Source of the DNA: Limimaricola sp027213785
Lineage (GTDB): Bacteria; Pseudomonadota; Alphaproteobacteria; Rhodobacterales; Rhodobacteraceae
Assembly: GCF_050847355.1 (NCBI RefSeq)
Contig: NZ_CP193755.1
Location: 2,852,001-2,916,000, forward strand
Direction: 5' to 3'
DNA: 64,000 bases
Every line of letters starts with the position of its first letter. Positions within the stretch are counted from its first letter, which is position 1. Below the pieces are notes generated by a model, which was not told the origin of the DNA, made no database searches, and saw only the letters and a program-made list of their open reading frames with translations. The position numbers were made by a program, and so were the translations under genes. Below, piece by piece: positions 35,406-48,199 of this stretch.

Positions 35406-36374
35406 TCAGCGCAGCTCGTCGGGGATGGTGATGCCGATCTCCTCGTAGTAGCGCACGGCGCCCGGGTGGAACGGCATGAAGTTGTTGGTGTCCCAGTTCT
35501 CGGCCAGCGTCTCGACGGCGGAAGCGTGGAGCTGCTTCATCCGCGCGTTGTCCTCGAGCACGAGCTTGGTGATCTCATAGGCGAGGCTCTCCGGCAGCTC
35601 CTGATGCGCGATAGCGAAGTTCCACATCGACACGGAGGGAATGTCCTCGTCCTGGCCCTCATAGGTCCCGGCCGGGATGGAGAAGTCCTGCATCGACGGC
35701 GCCACCTCCTTGAAGGTCGCGATGTTCTCTTCCGAGAGCGGCAAGAAGGTCACGTCGTTCTGGATCGCCAGTTCGCTAAAGGCGCTGGTCGGCAAGCCGG
35801 CAGCATAGACGAAAGCGTCGATCAGCCCGTCAGCAAGCTGGCCCGCGCCGTCGGAGCCGCCTGCGAAGCTGGCCTTCACGTCGATACCGGCGGTGTCGAA
35901 ATAGCGCTGCCAATAGGTCGCCGAGGTGCCCGAGGCCGGCCCGAGATTGACGCGCTTGCCTTCGAGATCCTCGATGCTCTCGATCCCCGAGGAGGACAGC
36001 ACGACCGCCTGCAACGGCGTCTGGTACATGGGGAACAGTGCCCGCAGATTGGCGGCCTCCATACCTGGCATCAGCTCGTTCTCGCCCGCCATGGCCTCCT
36101 GCGCCGGGCCGGTGGTGCTGAAGCCGAGCATGGTCTCGCCGGTCTCGACCAGCACGACGTTCTGCACCGGGCCGCCGGTGATTTCGACGCTGGTCGGCAC
36201 GCCGAGCTGCTCGCCGATCATCGAGCCGAGGCCGGAGCCCCAGACGAAATAGGTGCCGCCCTGCGAACCGGTCGAGATGCTCAGGCTGTCGGGCCAGTCG
36301 GCGCGATCTTGGGCGGTTGCGGGGAAGGCCGCGATCGTGCTCGCGGCGAGAATGGCATAGGTCGTCATCTTCAT
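35406..36374 (-). CDS. TRAP transporter TAXI-family substrate-binding protein
   Basis: Periplasmic binding protein of 322 residues with signal peptide MKMTTYAILAASTIAAFPAT ending in AQ. The mature chain starts with ISTGSQGGTYFVWGSGLGSM, and contains KRVNLGPASGTSATYWQRYF and GTYEGQDEDIPSVSMWNFA, all typical of TAXI proteins. GGGAGGAGCAAGAACC precedes the ATG at 36374; an upstream in-frame extension is not supported. A near-palindrome lies about 100 bases upstream. The ligand is unknown; tartrate or a related hydroxy acid is inferred from neighbours. Confidence 0.93.
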   Translation of the reverse strand: MKMTTYAILAASTIAAFPATAQDRADWPDSLSISTGSQGGTYFVWGSGLGSMIGEQLGVPTSVEITGGPVQNVVLVETGETMLGFSTTGPAQEAMAGENELMPGMEAANLRALFPMYQTPLQAVVLSSSGIESIEDLEGKRVNLGPASGTSATYWQRYFDTAGIDVKASFAGGSDGAGQLADGLIDAFVYAAGLPTSAFSELAIQNDVTFLPLSEENIATFKEVAPSMQDFSIPAGTYEGQDEDIPSVSMWNFAIAHQELPESLAYEITKLVLEDNARMKQLHASAVETLAENWDTNNFMPFHPGAVRYYEEIGITIPDELR

Positions 36375-36475
36375 GGTTCTTGCTCCTCCCATGTGCTCCT
36401 CCGGCACCGCGCCGCGAGACGCGATGCTACGACCGCCACCATGCCAGCAAAGGCATGGCACCACATACGCGCAGA

Positions 36476-36497
36476 AGATTATATTATTATATGATCT
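36476..36497. promoter_or_regulatory. AT-rich near-palindrome, possible LysR-type operator upstream of the TRAP operon
   Basis: AGATTATATTATTATATGATCT is a 22-base near-palindrome (9 of 11 pairs) in very AT-rich sequence that contrasts with the surroundings. It lies 102 bases before the binding-protein start and just after the LysR stop. The outer AGAT/ATCT half-sites recur at 37443-37464. It could serve as the operator, or double as -10/UP element sequence. Confidence 0.55.
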
Positions 36498-36499
36498 AA

Positions 36500-37426
36500 T
36501 CAGGCGCTCTGCTCGATCGCCTTCACATGCCGGTCGAGCACGTCGAGCAGGGCGTCGCGCTGCGCATCCCGCGTGCCGCGGGTCCAGGCGGCGGCAAGGA
36601 CGAGCTTCGAGCGGGTCATGCCCTCCGGCATCAGCAGCCGCACGAAGCGCACGCCCGGCACGGCAATCCGCGCGGTCCAGCGTGGCACGATCGCGAGGCC
36701 GGTGCCGGTCGCGACGAGATTGACGATGGTGTGCTTCTCCTCGGCCACCTGGGCCACGCGCGCGGTGAGCCCGGCGTCGAGGAAGAGCTTGATCGTCAAG
36801 TCGTGCGAATGCGGGCGCGAGCGACGATCCGGCACGATCAGCGGCGCATCCGCGAGATCGGTCACTGCGATCTCCTCGCGTCCGGCCAGCGGGTGATCCT
36901 CGGGTAACGCAACCACGGCCGTTTCGAAAAACAGGGTACGGAAGTTGATCCGGGGGTCGCGCGTGTCGGGCGGGCGGCAGAAAGCGATGTCGAGACTGCC
37001 ACTCAGGAGCTTCGGCAGCAGGTGGATCGTTTTTTGCTCGATCAGCTGCACCTCGATGTCGGGGTGATCCTCGCGCAGGTATTGCAAAAGCTGTGGCATC
37101 AGCCCAGCCGCGGCGCTGTCGATCGCACCGACCCGCAGGACCGGTGCCTCGGCCTTTCGAATGTGGCGGATCTTCTCCTCAAGCTGCTCGGCCTGCGCGA
37201 CCATCTCCCGCACATCCTCAAGGATCGCGGTGCCCGCTTCGGTCAAGCTCACGCTACGGGTGGTGCGCAGGAACAGCTTTGCTCCGAGCTGCTCTTCGAG
37301 GATGCGGACCTGTCGGCCCAGCGAGGCAGGGAGCATGCCCAACGACTGCGCAGCGCGGCCGAAATGCAGTTCGTCCGCCGCCGCGACGAAACACCTGAGG
37401 TGAGAAATATCCATGTCGAAGCCCAT
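36500..37426 (-). CDS. LysR-type transcriptional regulator
   Basis: DNA-binding regulator of 308 residues (304 if the ATG at 37414 is used; MDISHLRCF is the more usual LysR beginning). The winged helix-turn-helix is intact: HFGRAAQSLGMLPASLGRQVRILEEQLGAKLF, with LFLRTTRSVSLTEAGTAIL. The effector domain includes VGAIDSAAAGLMPQLLQYL and LIVPDRRSRPHSHDL. It lies between the TRAP operon and the divergent ttuC-type gene, so it probably controls one or both. Near-palindromes lie at 36476-36497 and 37443-37464. Confidence 0.92.
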   Translation of the reverse strand: MGFDMDISHLRCFVAAADELHFGRAAQSLGMLPASLGRQVRILEEQLGAKLFLRTTRSVSLTEAGTAILEDVREMVAQAEQLEEKIRHIRKAEAPVLRVGAIDSAAAGLMPQLLQYLREDHPDIEVQLIEQKTIHLLPKLLSGSLDIAFCRPPDTRDPRINFRTLFFETAVVALPEDHPLAGREEIAVTDLADAPLIVPDRRSRPHSHDLTIKLFLDAGLTARVAQVAEEKHTIVNLVATGTGLAIVPRWTARIAVPGVRFVRLLMPEGMTRSKLVLAAAWTRGTRDAQRDALLDVLDRHVKAIEQSA

Positions 37427-37442
37427 GCCGGCGAAACTGTTT

Positions 37443-37464
37443 CAGATCAGTATATAATCATCTG
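37443..37464. promoter_or_regulatory. Near-palindrome in the LysR/ttuC divergent gap
   Basis: CAGATCAGTATATAATCATCTG, 9 of 11 paired positions, lies 17 bases outside the LysR start and 119 bases before the ttuC start. It shares the AGAT/ATCT ends and an AT-rich centre with the site at 36476-36497. It is a good candidate for the regulator's own binding site in the divergent promoter. Confidence 0.55.
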
Positions 37465-37582
37465 CGCGTTGAGGGGTCGAGCTGGTCGCTCATAACGTCG
37501 CCCTCGACTGCACCGTCATGGCGTCGCCGCAACGATTCAATGCGACACGAGCCGGTGCGACAGCGCCCCCGGAGGAAATCCC

Positions 37583-38656
37583 ATGAAGACCTACAAGATT
37601 GCATCCATCCCAGCAGACGGTATCGGCCCCGAGGTCATCGCCGCCGGGCTCCAGGCGCTCGAGGCGCTGTCGCGGCGCGACGGCGGCTTCGCGCTCGAAG
37701 TCACCGAGTTCGACTGGAGTTCGGAGCGCTACAAGAGAACCGGCGCGCTGATGCCCGAGGACGGCCGGGACCAGCTCAAGGCCTTCGACGCGATCTTCTT
37801 CGGTGCCGTCGGCGCGCCCGACGTGCCCGACCACGTTACGCTGTGGGGCCTGCGGCTGCCGATCTGCCAGGGCTTCGACCAGTATGCCAACGTGCGGCCC
37901 ACCAAGATCCTGCCGGGCATCTCCTCGCCGCTCGCGGGTGTCGGCGCGGGCGACCTCGACTGGGTCATCGTGCGCGAGAATTCCGAGGGGGAATATTCCG
38001 GCCACGGCGGCCGTGCCCACAAGGGCCTGCCCGAGGAAGTCGGCACCGAGGTGGCGATCTTCACCCGCACCGGCGTGACCCGGATCATGCGCTATGCCTT
38101 CGCGCTGGCGCAGTCACGGCCCCGCAAGCTCCTGACCGTGGTGACCAAGTCGAACGCGCAGCGCTTCGGCATGGTGATGTGGGACGAAATCGCGGCCGAG
38201 GTCTCGAAGGAGTTCCCGGACGTGACCTGGGACAAGATGCTGGTCGATGCCATGACTGTGCGCATGGTGAAGAACCCGCGTAGCCTCGACACCATCGTTG
38301 CCACCAACCTGCACGCCGACATCCTGTCGGACCTCGCCGGTGCGCTGGCGGGCTCGCTCGGCGTCGCGCCGACCGGTAACATTGACCCCGAGAAACGCTA
38401 CCCCTCGATGTTCGAGCCGATCCACGGCTCGGCCTTCGACATCACCGGCAAGGGCATCGCCAACCCGGTCGCGACCTTCTGGACCGCGAGCCAGATGCTC
38501 GAGCACTTGGGCGAGAAGGACGCCGCCGACCGGCTGATGCGGGCGGTGGAGAAGGTCTGCGCCGAGGGCATCCTGACCCCGGATGTCGGCGGCGAGGCGA
38601 CAACGCAGCAGGTCACCGACGCTGTCTGCGACGCGATCCGCGGCGAGAACATTTGA
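37583..38656 (+). CDS. ttuC: Tartrate dehydrogenase/D-malate dehydrogenase-type enzyme
   Basis: NAD+-dependent beta-decarboxylating dehydrogenase of the isopropylmalate/isocitrate family, 357 residues. Family residues are in IVRENSEGEYSGHGGR, VVTKSNAQRFGMVMW (Lys) and LHADILSDLAGALAGSLG (metal-binding Asp residues). The RENSEGEYSG form is that of tartrate/D-malate dehydrogenases rather than leuB. It would oxidise tartrate, D-malate or related acids, giving a compound fed to the glycerate pathway. It is the first of three co-directional genes, overlapping none but only one base from the next. Confidence 0.9.
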   Translation: MKTYKIASIPADGIGPEVIAAGLQALEALSRRDGGFALEVTEFDWSSERYKRTGALMPEDGRDQLKAFDAIFFGAVGAPDVPDHVTLWGLRLPICQGFDQYANVRPTKILPGISSPLAGVGAGDLDWVIVRENSEGEYSGHGGRAHKGLPEEVGTEVAIFTRTGVTRIMRYAFALAQSRPRKLLTVVTKSNAQRFGMVMWDEIAAEVSKEFPDVTWDKMLVDAMTVRMVKNPRSLDTIVATNLHADILSDLAGALAGSLGVAPTGNIDPEKRYPSMFEPIHGSAFDITGKGIANPVATFWTASQMLEHLGEKDAADRLMRAVEKVCAEGILTPDVGGEATTQQVTDAVCDAIRGENI

Positions 38657-38657
38657 G

Positions 38658-39920
38658 ATGACAGTGAGCGACCACGACGCCCCGGCGTTGCTGCGTCGAC
38701 TGTTCGACGTCGCCGTGGCAGCTGCCGACCCGGCGGAGGTGCTGGCGCGGCACCTGCCCGACAAGCCCAAAGGGCGCTGCATCGTCGTCGGCGCGGGCAA
38801 ATCGGCGGCGGCGATGGCGCGCGCCGTCGAAGCCGCCTGGCCCGACGTCGATCTCTCGGGTGTCGTGGTCACGCGCTATGGCCACGCAGTGCCGACCGAG
38901 CGCATCACGGTGCGCGAGGCCGCGCACCCGGTGCCGGACGCCGCCGGAGTGGCCGCGGCGCGCGAGATCCTCACCGCCGTCGCCTCGGCGGGGTCGGACG
39001 ATCTGGTGCTGGCGCTGATCTCCGGCGGCGGATCGGCCCTGATGACTTTGCCGCGCGAGCCCTTGACGTTCGACGATCTGATCGCCGTGAACCGGCTGCT
39101 GCTGCGGTCGGGTCTGACCATCGAGGACATGAACCGGGTGCGGCGGCGGCTCGACCGGCTCAAGGGCGGCGGATTGCTGCGTGCCGCGAATGGCGCGCGG
39201 CTGGTCACCCTGTCGATCTCGGACGTGCCGGGCGACGATCCGGCGGCGATCGCGTCGGGGCCGACCGTGCCCGACCCGAGCGCCAAGGACGACCTGTCGC
39301 ATCTGGTCGAGCGCCTCGGCCCAAGCCTGCCCGAGGCGGCCCGTGCATTGCTCCTGGCGCCAAGCGACGCGCAGCACGATGCGACCCCGGATTTCCGCTT
39401 GATCGCCGCACCTCAGATGTCATTGGAAGCGGCGGCAAAGGCAGCCCGCGCCGCCGGCGTGACGCCGTTGATCCTCGGCGACGCCCTGGAAGGCGAGGCG
39501 CGTGAACTGGGTATCGTCATGGCCGGCATCGCGCGTGCCGTGGCCGCGCACGGGACACCGCTGCCGGCGCCGGCCGTGCTGCTCTCGGGCGGCGAGACCA
39601 CCGTAACCATCGGCGACACCGAACCGGGGCGCGGCGGTCGGAACACCGAGTTCCTCCTGGGCCTGGCCTGTGCCTTGCAGGGCCATCCGCGTATCCACGC
39701 ACTCGCGGGTGACACGGACGGCATCGACGGCACCGAGGATGCCGCTGGTGCGATGGTCAGTCCCGACACGCTCCGCCGTGCCCGCGAGGCCGGCTGCGAC
39801 CCGCGGCGAATGCTGGCGGCGCATGACAGCTACAGCCTCTTCGACCGGATCGGCGCTTTGATCCGCACCGGTCCGACACTGACCAACGTCAACGACTTCC
39901 GCGCCGTTCTGGTGCTCTGA
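38658..39920 (+). CDS. ttuD: Glycerate 2-kinase/TtuD-type hydroxypyruvate reductase family protein
   Basis: MOFRL-family protein of 420 residues. The N-terminal domain includes IVVGAGKSAAAMARAVE and LALISGGGSALMTLP, and the C-terminal MOFRL domain LLSGGETTVTIGDTEPGRGG and HALAGDTDGIDGTEDAAGAM. Members have been called hydroxypyruvate reductase TtuD in older literature, but they generally phosphorylate D-glycerate to 2-phosphoglycerate. That would fit before pyruvate kinase in this cluster. The ATG at 38658 lies two bases after the ttuC stop; the upstream frame extension is inside ttuC and is rejected. Confidence 0.9.
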   Translation: MTVSDHDAPALLRRLFDVAVAAADPAEVLARHLPDKPKGRCIVVGAGKSAAAMARAVEAAWPDVDLSGVVVTRYGHAVPTERITVREAAHPVPDAAGVAAAREILTAVASAGSDDLVLALISGGGSALMTLPREPLTFDDLIAVNRLLLRSGLTIEDMNRVRRRLDRLKGGGLLRAANGARLVTLSISDVPGDDPAAIASGPTVPDPSAKDDLSHLVERLGPSLPEAARALLLAPSDAQHDATPDFRLIAAPQMSLEAAAKAARAAGVTPLILGDALEGEARELGIVMAGIARAVAAHGTPLPAPAVLLSGGETTVTIGDTEPGRGGRNTEFLLGLACALQGHPRIHALAGDTDGIDGTEDAAGAMVSPDTLRRAREAGCDPRRMLAAHDSYSLFDRIGALIRTGPTLTNVNDFRAVLVL

Positions 39921-39945
39921 TACCCGATTTCCCGAGGACCCCTTC

Positions 39946-41358
39946 ATGCTTCGCAACCGACGCGCCAAGATCATCGCCACCGTCGGGCCGGCTTCGGCCG
40001 CGCCCTTCATGCTGCGCACGCTGTTCAACAAGGGTGTCGACACGTTTCGTCTAAACTTCAGCCATGGTGACCATGCCGGCCATGCCGCAGTGATCCGGGC
40101 GATCCGTGCGCTCGAAGCCGAGGTCGGCGTGCCGATCGGCATCCTCCAGGATCTCCAGGGCCCGAAGATCCGGCTCGGCCGGATCGCAGGCGGCGCCCGG
40201 GTGCTCGACAGACACGAGCGTGTCACCTTCGTGCTGGACGAGGCGACCGAGGAGATCACCGCCCTGGCCATGCCGCACGGGGAGGTTTTCGCCGCCATCG
40301 CGCCGGGGCACAGGATCTTCATCGATGACGGCCGGGTGCGCCTGCGCGTCGTCGCCTGCGGACCGGCGCGCTTCGAGGCCGAGGTGCTGGAAGGCGGCAG
40401 AGTCAGCGACCGCAAGGGCGTGAACCTCCCCGACACGGTGCTCGATCTGCCCGTGCTGACCGAGAAGGACCGCGCCGATCTCGCTTTCGGCCTCGAACAA
40501 GGCGTCGACTGGGTGGCGCTCTCCTTCGTGCAGCGTGCCTCCGACCTCGACGAGATCCGGCCTCTGATCGCGGGGCGCGCGGGGCTCGTCTCGAAGATCG
40601 AGAAGCCCTCGGCCCTTGAGGAGATCGATGCCATCGTCGAGCGCTCGGAGGCGATCATGATCGCGCGCGGCGACCTGGGCGTCGAGATCCCGGCCGAGGA
40701 CGTGCCGGGACGGCAGAAGGAGATCATCGCGCTGTGTCGCCGCGAATGCCGACCCGTCATCGTGGCCACCCAGATGCTCGAGTCGATGACGGCCTCGCCG
40801 GCCCCGACCCGCGCTGAGGCCTCGGACGTGGCGACGGCGATCTACGACGGGGCCGACGCGGTGATGCTTTCGGCGGAAAGCGCCACCGGTCAGTTCCCGG
40901 CTGAGGCGGTCGAGGTCATGAACCGCATCATCCGCCGCACCGAGGGCCACGAGGCCTATGCCCGCGGCATGGCGGCCTCGCGTGAGGCGACGTCGGTAGC
41001 GGCCAACTCCATCGCCGGGTCGGGCGCCGCGCTGGCCTGCGCACTCGGCGCACGCTGCCTCGTCGCCTATTCGGTGAGCGGCGCCACGGCACAGCGCGTC
41101 GCGGCCCGCCGCCCGGCGCTCCCGCTGATCGTGGTGACCCGGGACCCGCGCATCTCGCGTCGGATGGCTCTGGTCTGGGGCGCGCGCTCGGTCCTGGAGA
41201 CGGCCGAGCTGGACTACGACAGCATGGTCTCCATGGCCCGCGAGGAAAGCGCGCGCCTTGTCGAACCCGAGACCGGGGACAGCTTCATCATCCTCGCAGG
41301 CGTGCCCTTCGGCCAGTCGGGTTCGACGAACAACATCCGGGTTGCCACCTATCAGTAA
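39946..41358 (+). CDS. pyk: Pyruvate kinase (TtuE-like)
   Basis: Converts phosphoenolpyruvate and ADP to pyruvate and ATP. The 470-residue chain begins MLRNRRAKIIATVGPASAAP and has RLNFSHGDHAGH, LQDLQGPKIRLGRI, the catalytic Lys in LVSKIEKPSALEEID, RGDLGVEIPAEDVPG, and DGADAVMLSAESATGQFPAEA. All active-site motifs appear present. Its place after the ttuD-type gene mirrors the ttuE position of the Agrobacterium tartrate operon, so it probably channels carbon from tartrate via glycerate to pyruvate. Whether the strain has a second pyruvate kinase elsewhere is not visible here. Confidence 0.95.
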   Translation: MLRNRRAKIIATVGPASAAPFMLRTLFNKGVDTFRLNFSHGDHAGHAAVIRAIRALEAEVGVPIGILQDLQGPKIRLGRIAGGARVLDRHERVTFVLDEATEEITALAMPHGEVFAAIAPGHRIFIDDGRVRLRVVACGPARFEAEVLEGGRVSDRKGVNLPDTVLDLPVLTEKDRADLAFGLEQGVDWVALSFVQRASDLDEIRPLIAGRAGLVSKIEKPSALEEIDAIVERSEAIMIARGDLGVEIPAEDVPGRQKEIIALCRRECRPVIVATQMLESMTASPAPTRAEASDVATAIYDGADAVMLSAESATGQFPAEAVEVMNRIIRRTEGHEAYARGMAASREATSVAANSIAGSGAALACALGARCLVAYSVSGATAQRVAARRPALPLIVVTRDPRISRRMALVWGARSVLETAELDYDSMVSMAREESARLVEPETGDSFIILAGVPFGQSGSTNNIRVATYQ

Positions 41359-41639
41359 GGGAAGGCCGGGCTATTAAGGAGCGGAGACAGGAGGCGATGT
41401 CCAATCGACCCCACACATTGCAGGGGCCGACTGCCCTCGAAATCTGCCGTGCCGACTGGCGGCTCTGCACACTCTGCGGCGCAGCATTACGAGTAACTCG
41501 AAGGTCGGCTGTGGGCCGTTTGCAGCCTTCAGTAGGGACCAGCACATTAAGGCGAGCTGGTCCGAGCACCCCGCCCCTTGGCTCAGAAACGCAGAAAGCC
41601 TCCCGAGGAAGGCTTGTCTGGATCTGTGTCAGATTACGG
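41359..41639. other. Intergenic stretch between pyruvate kinase and the rRNA operon end
   Basis: These 281 bases lie between convergent transcripts. Apart from the terminator hairpin at 41596-41615 I see no gene or repeat; short plus-strand frames are shadows without recognisable motifs. Confidence 0.6.
41596..41615 (-). terminator. Terminator of the rRNA-tRNA operon
   Basis: On the minus strand AAGCCT and AGGCTT pair (six bases) around CCTCGGG, followed by TCTGCGTTT. It lies about 25 bases after the tRNA-fMet gene and should end the operon transcript. A short stem with a moderate T-rich tail. Confidence 0.7.
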
Positions 41640-41716
<77 letters not shown>

Positions 41717-41727
41717 CCATGTTTTGT

Positions 41728-41757
41728 GGCCTATCGCCCGGAGGGCTGCTTGAGGCC
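41728..41757 (-). repeat. rRNA-spacer hairpin, copy 1 (5S to tRNA-fMet)
   Basis: A 30-base element with outer arms GGCCT/AGGCC and an inner GCCC/GGGC region. One of three related copies in the spacers of this operon; see the finding on stem covariation. Confidence 0.85.
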
Positions 41758-41810
41758 GCATGTCGCTGTGTTCTGGCATCGTGTCAGAGAGAATGTGATG
41801 TTCTTTACTA

Positions 41811-41928
41811 GGTCTGGCGGTGACTTACTCTCCCACGTCTTGAGACGCAGTACCATCAGCGCGACGGCACTTAACGGCCGAGTTCGGAATGGGATCGGGT
41901 GTTTTGCTCGTGCTATGGCCACCAGACC
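41811..41928 (-). rRNA. 5S ribosomal RNA
   Basis: Begins GGTCTGGTGGCCATAGCACG and ends near CCGCCAGACC on the minus strand, with the conserved CCCGATCCCATTCCGAACTC block. It lies between 23S and tRNA-fMet. Ends are approximate by a few bases. Confidence 0.96.
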
Positions 41929-41950
41929 GAGGAAAGAACATCTTGTTGGT

Positions 41951-41980
41951 GGCCTACCGCCCGGAGGGCTGCTTGAGGCC
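41951..41980 (-). repeat. rRNA-spacer hairpin, copy 2 (23S to 5S)
   Basis: Same 30-base element as copy 1 with one base change in the interior; outer arms GGCCT/AGGCC. It lies 23 bases before the 5S gene. Confidence 0.85.
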
Positions 41981-42113
41981 GGTGCGGCCTGTCGCGTGCT
42001 CCGATGGGAGGTCACCATATCAGCCGCCCTGCCCTTGCGGGGAGCGGTGTTCCAGGTCGTCGTACACCGTTTTGGTGCGTATGGTTTCGGATCCAGCCTT
42101 GCTGTTTCTGGAT

Positions 42114-44944
<2,831 letters not shown>

Positions 44945-45267
44945 TCCGATCCAGAAAAAGCAAGGCTTCTTCGTCGTCCTATCGCCCGGAGGGCTACTTG
45001 AGGACAAAGAGCAAAGCTCTGTTCTGAACCGAAAGTCATACGTTTCCCGCCTTCCCCAGCCCATGCGAGGCACGGGGAAGACATAGGTTAGTGTACTTGA
45101 CTTGGAACAAAACCGCCTGCTCCGCAGCGCCCTGGGGCACTCCGGGATCCGACCTGACGCGGTCGAACCGGCGGTTCTGATATATTCTCTCTGTACGATG
45201 TCAAAATCATGCGTCCGATTGGACGGCAAAACACTGAAGAAGTGCTTTACGGTCAAATCGGAAGGGA
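44945..45267. other. Internal transcribed spacer between tRNA-Ile and 23S
   Basis: No gene here; the stretch is transcribed spacer. It contains copy 3 of the spacer hairpin at 44976-45005. The small frames are shadows. Confidence 0.7.
44976..45005 (-). repeat. rRNA-spacer hairpin, copy 3 (upstream of 23S)
   Basis: Same element with outer arms changed together to GTCCT/AGGAC relative to copies 1 and 2. The change preserves pairing, supporting an RNA hairpin rather than a chance repeat. Confidence 0.82.
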
Positions 45268-45344
<77 letters not shown>

Positions 45345-45347
45345 ATC

Positions 45348-45423
45348 TGGTGGAGCCTATCGGGATCGAACCGATGACCCTCTGCTTGCAAAGCAGATGC
45401 TCTCCCAGCTGAGCTAAGGCCCC
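45348..45423 (-). tRNA. tRNA-Ala (TGC)
   Basis: 76 bases from GGGGCCTTAGCTCAGCTGGG to CCA, with anticodon TGC in the loop TTTGCAA. It is the first tRNA after 16S, 170 bases downstream of its 3' end. Confidence 0.97.
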
Positions 45424-45585
45424 AATGTGGCCTGCCGCCTGGTGGCGACTACCAATGTCTGAAGAGATATGAGGACGGCCCGGCTCGAATATGCTGCTTT
45501 GATTGCAGCTGCTAAGTGCTTCATGACGTTTTGCGCTACCGCTTCGCTACTTGAGCGCGTTGGTTTCGCATCATGTTCTAGAAGC

Positions 45586-47055
<1,470 letters not shown>

Positions 47056-47291
47056 GAAAACCGATTGCTCGGTTATCCTTGACGTTCGAACCTCTGCACA
47101 TCGTCCCATCCGGCTGGATGGGACAGTCATCCGTCTGACTGTGCTTCCAGGTTTCAAAGAGAAACCGAAAGTCCGTCAAACGGTGAAGCTGACACCGGTC
47201 ATCGGGGCAAGCCCCTACCGGCGCGACATACGAGAGGTCTGATCCATCGAACTGAACCAAGCCGCCCGCATATCTCTTCAGATATCTGCGA

Positions 47292-47303
47292 TGTCAAAGA
47301 GCA
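47292..47303 (-). promoter_or_regulatory. boxA-type antitermination element in the rRNA leader
   Basis: On the minus strand TGCTCTTTGACA, very close to the standard boxA TGCTCTTTAACA used by NusB/S10 antitermination. It lies about 240 bases before 16S and some 100 bases after the promoter. Confidence 0.75.
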
Positions 47304-47404
47304 GGAAGAAAACCAAACAACCGCGCCCTAACGTCCGGCGCGCCGCCCAGTCCCCTTCGGAATTTCGTGACCGACACTGCATCTCTGCGCCGCCGGTGAG
47401 GGGC

Positions 47405-47433
47405 TATTTAGGGAAAGGTTCCGGGGGCCGCAA
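47405..47433 (-). promoter_or_regulatory. rRNA operon promoter
   Basis: On the minus strand TTGCGG, a 17-base spacer, then TAAATA. The TTGCGG -35 is common in alphaproteobacterial rRNA promoters, and a GC-rich discriminator (GCCCC) follows the -10. It lies 350 bases upstream of 16S, with boxA between. Confidence 0.7.
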
Positions 47434-47569
47434 GCGCAAATCTCAACTTTTCTGTCCCGCTCGCAAAACTGGCATGATGTTATGAATAGACCGTCATTTC
47501 AGGGGTGTCTGGCGATCTTCAGGCGCCATCAGGCGCAATATTCGGCAATTCGACATTGCCGGTCGGCTG

Positions 47570-48199
47570 TCAGGCCGGGGCGCGTCGTTGCTGAAACAGC
47601 GATTTCCAGCGAATCCGAGTCGCCAGAAGCCCGAGGATCAGCCCGAGATAGACCAGAGGTTCGATCTGAAAGCCCTTCGCGAGCCAGATGTAGTGAACCG
47701 CGCCCAGAATCGCGATGCCGTAGACCAGCTGGTGCAGCCGCCGCCAGTTCCGGCCCAGTCTGCGGATCGACCAGTCATTCGAAGTGAGCGCCAGCGGGAT
47801 CAGCCCGAGGAAGGCGATCATGCCTACCGTCACATAGGGCCGCTTCAGGATGTCGGCCCAGACCCGGCCAAGGCTCTGCACGTCCAGAAGCGCCCAGACC
47901 GAGAAATGCGCCAGCACGAAGAAGAAGCACAGCAGCCCGATCGCGCGCCGGAACTTCAGCAGGCTGATACGGGTGTATTTCATCAAGGGGGTCACGGCGA
48001 GGCCGGCGACCAGAAGCTTCAACGCCGTGTCGCCATACTCCCGCTCGAGCGCGTTGATCGGTTCGACCCCGAGCCGCCCTGTCAGCGCCTGCCAGAACAG
48101 GAAACCCGCCCAGATCACGCCCAATACATAGAGAGGCCAAGCCGGCACCCGGCGCAGCACGCCGTTGATCCGCTGCGCGGGAGTGAGCGGGCGGGCCAT
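47570..48199 (-). CDS. msrQ: Protein-methionine-sulfoxide reductase heme-binding subunit
   Basis: Inner-membrane b-type cytochrome of 209 residues, delivering electrons to MsrP for repair of oxidised periplasmic proteins. Six hydrophobic segments include PLYVLGVIWAGFLFWQAL, FVLAHFSVWALLDVQSLG (a heme-ligand His candidate) and GAVHYIWLAKGFQIEPLVY. The gene overlaps the msrP stop by one base (TGATG), so the two are coupled. It follows the standard MsrPQ arrangement. Confidence 0.95.
   Translation of the reverse strand: MARPLTPAQRINGVLRRVPAWPLYVLGVIWAGFLFWQALTGRLGVEPINALEREYGDTALKLLVAGLAVTPLMKYTRISLLKFRRAIGLLCFFFVLAHFSVWALLDVQSLGRVWADILKRPYVTVGMIAFLGLIPLALTSNDWSIRRLGRNWRRLHQLVYGIAILGAVHYIWLAKGFQIEPLVYLGLILGLLATRIRWKSLFQQRRAPA

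Larger units (their letters stand above)
47056..47569. other. rRNA operon promoter and leader region
   Basis: These 514 bases hold no gene. They contain the rRNA leader with boxA at 47292-47303 and the promoter at 47405-47433. The remainder, up to the msrQ stop at 47570, has no clear structure. Confidence 0.7.
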
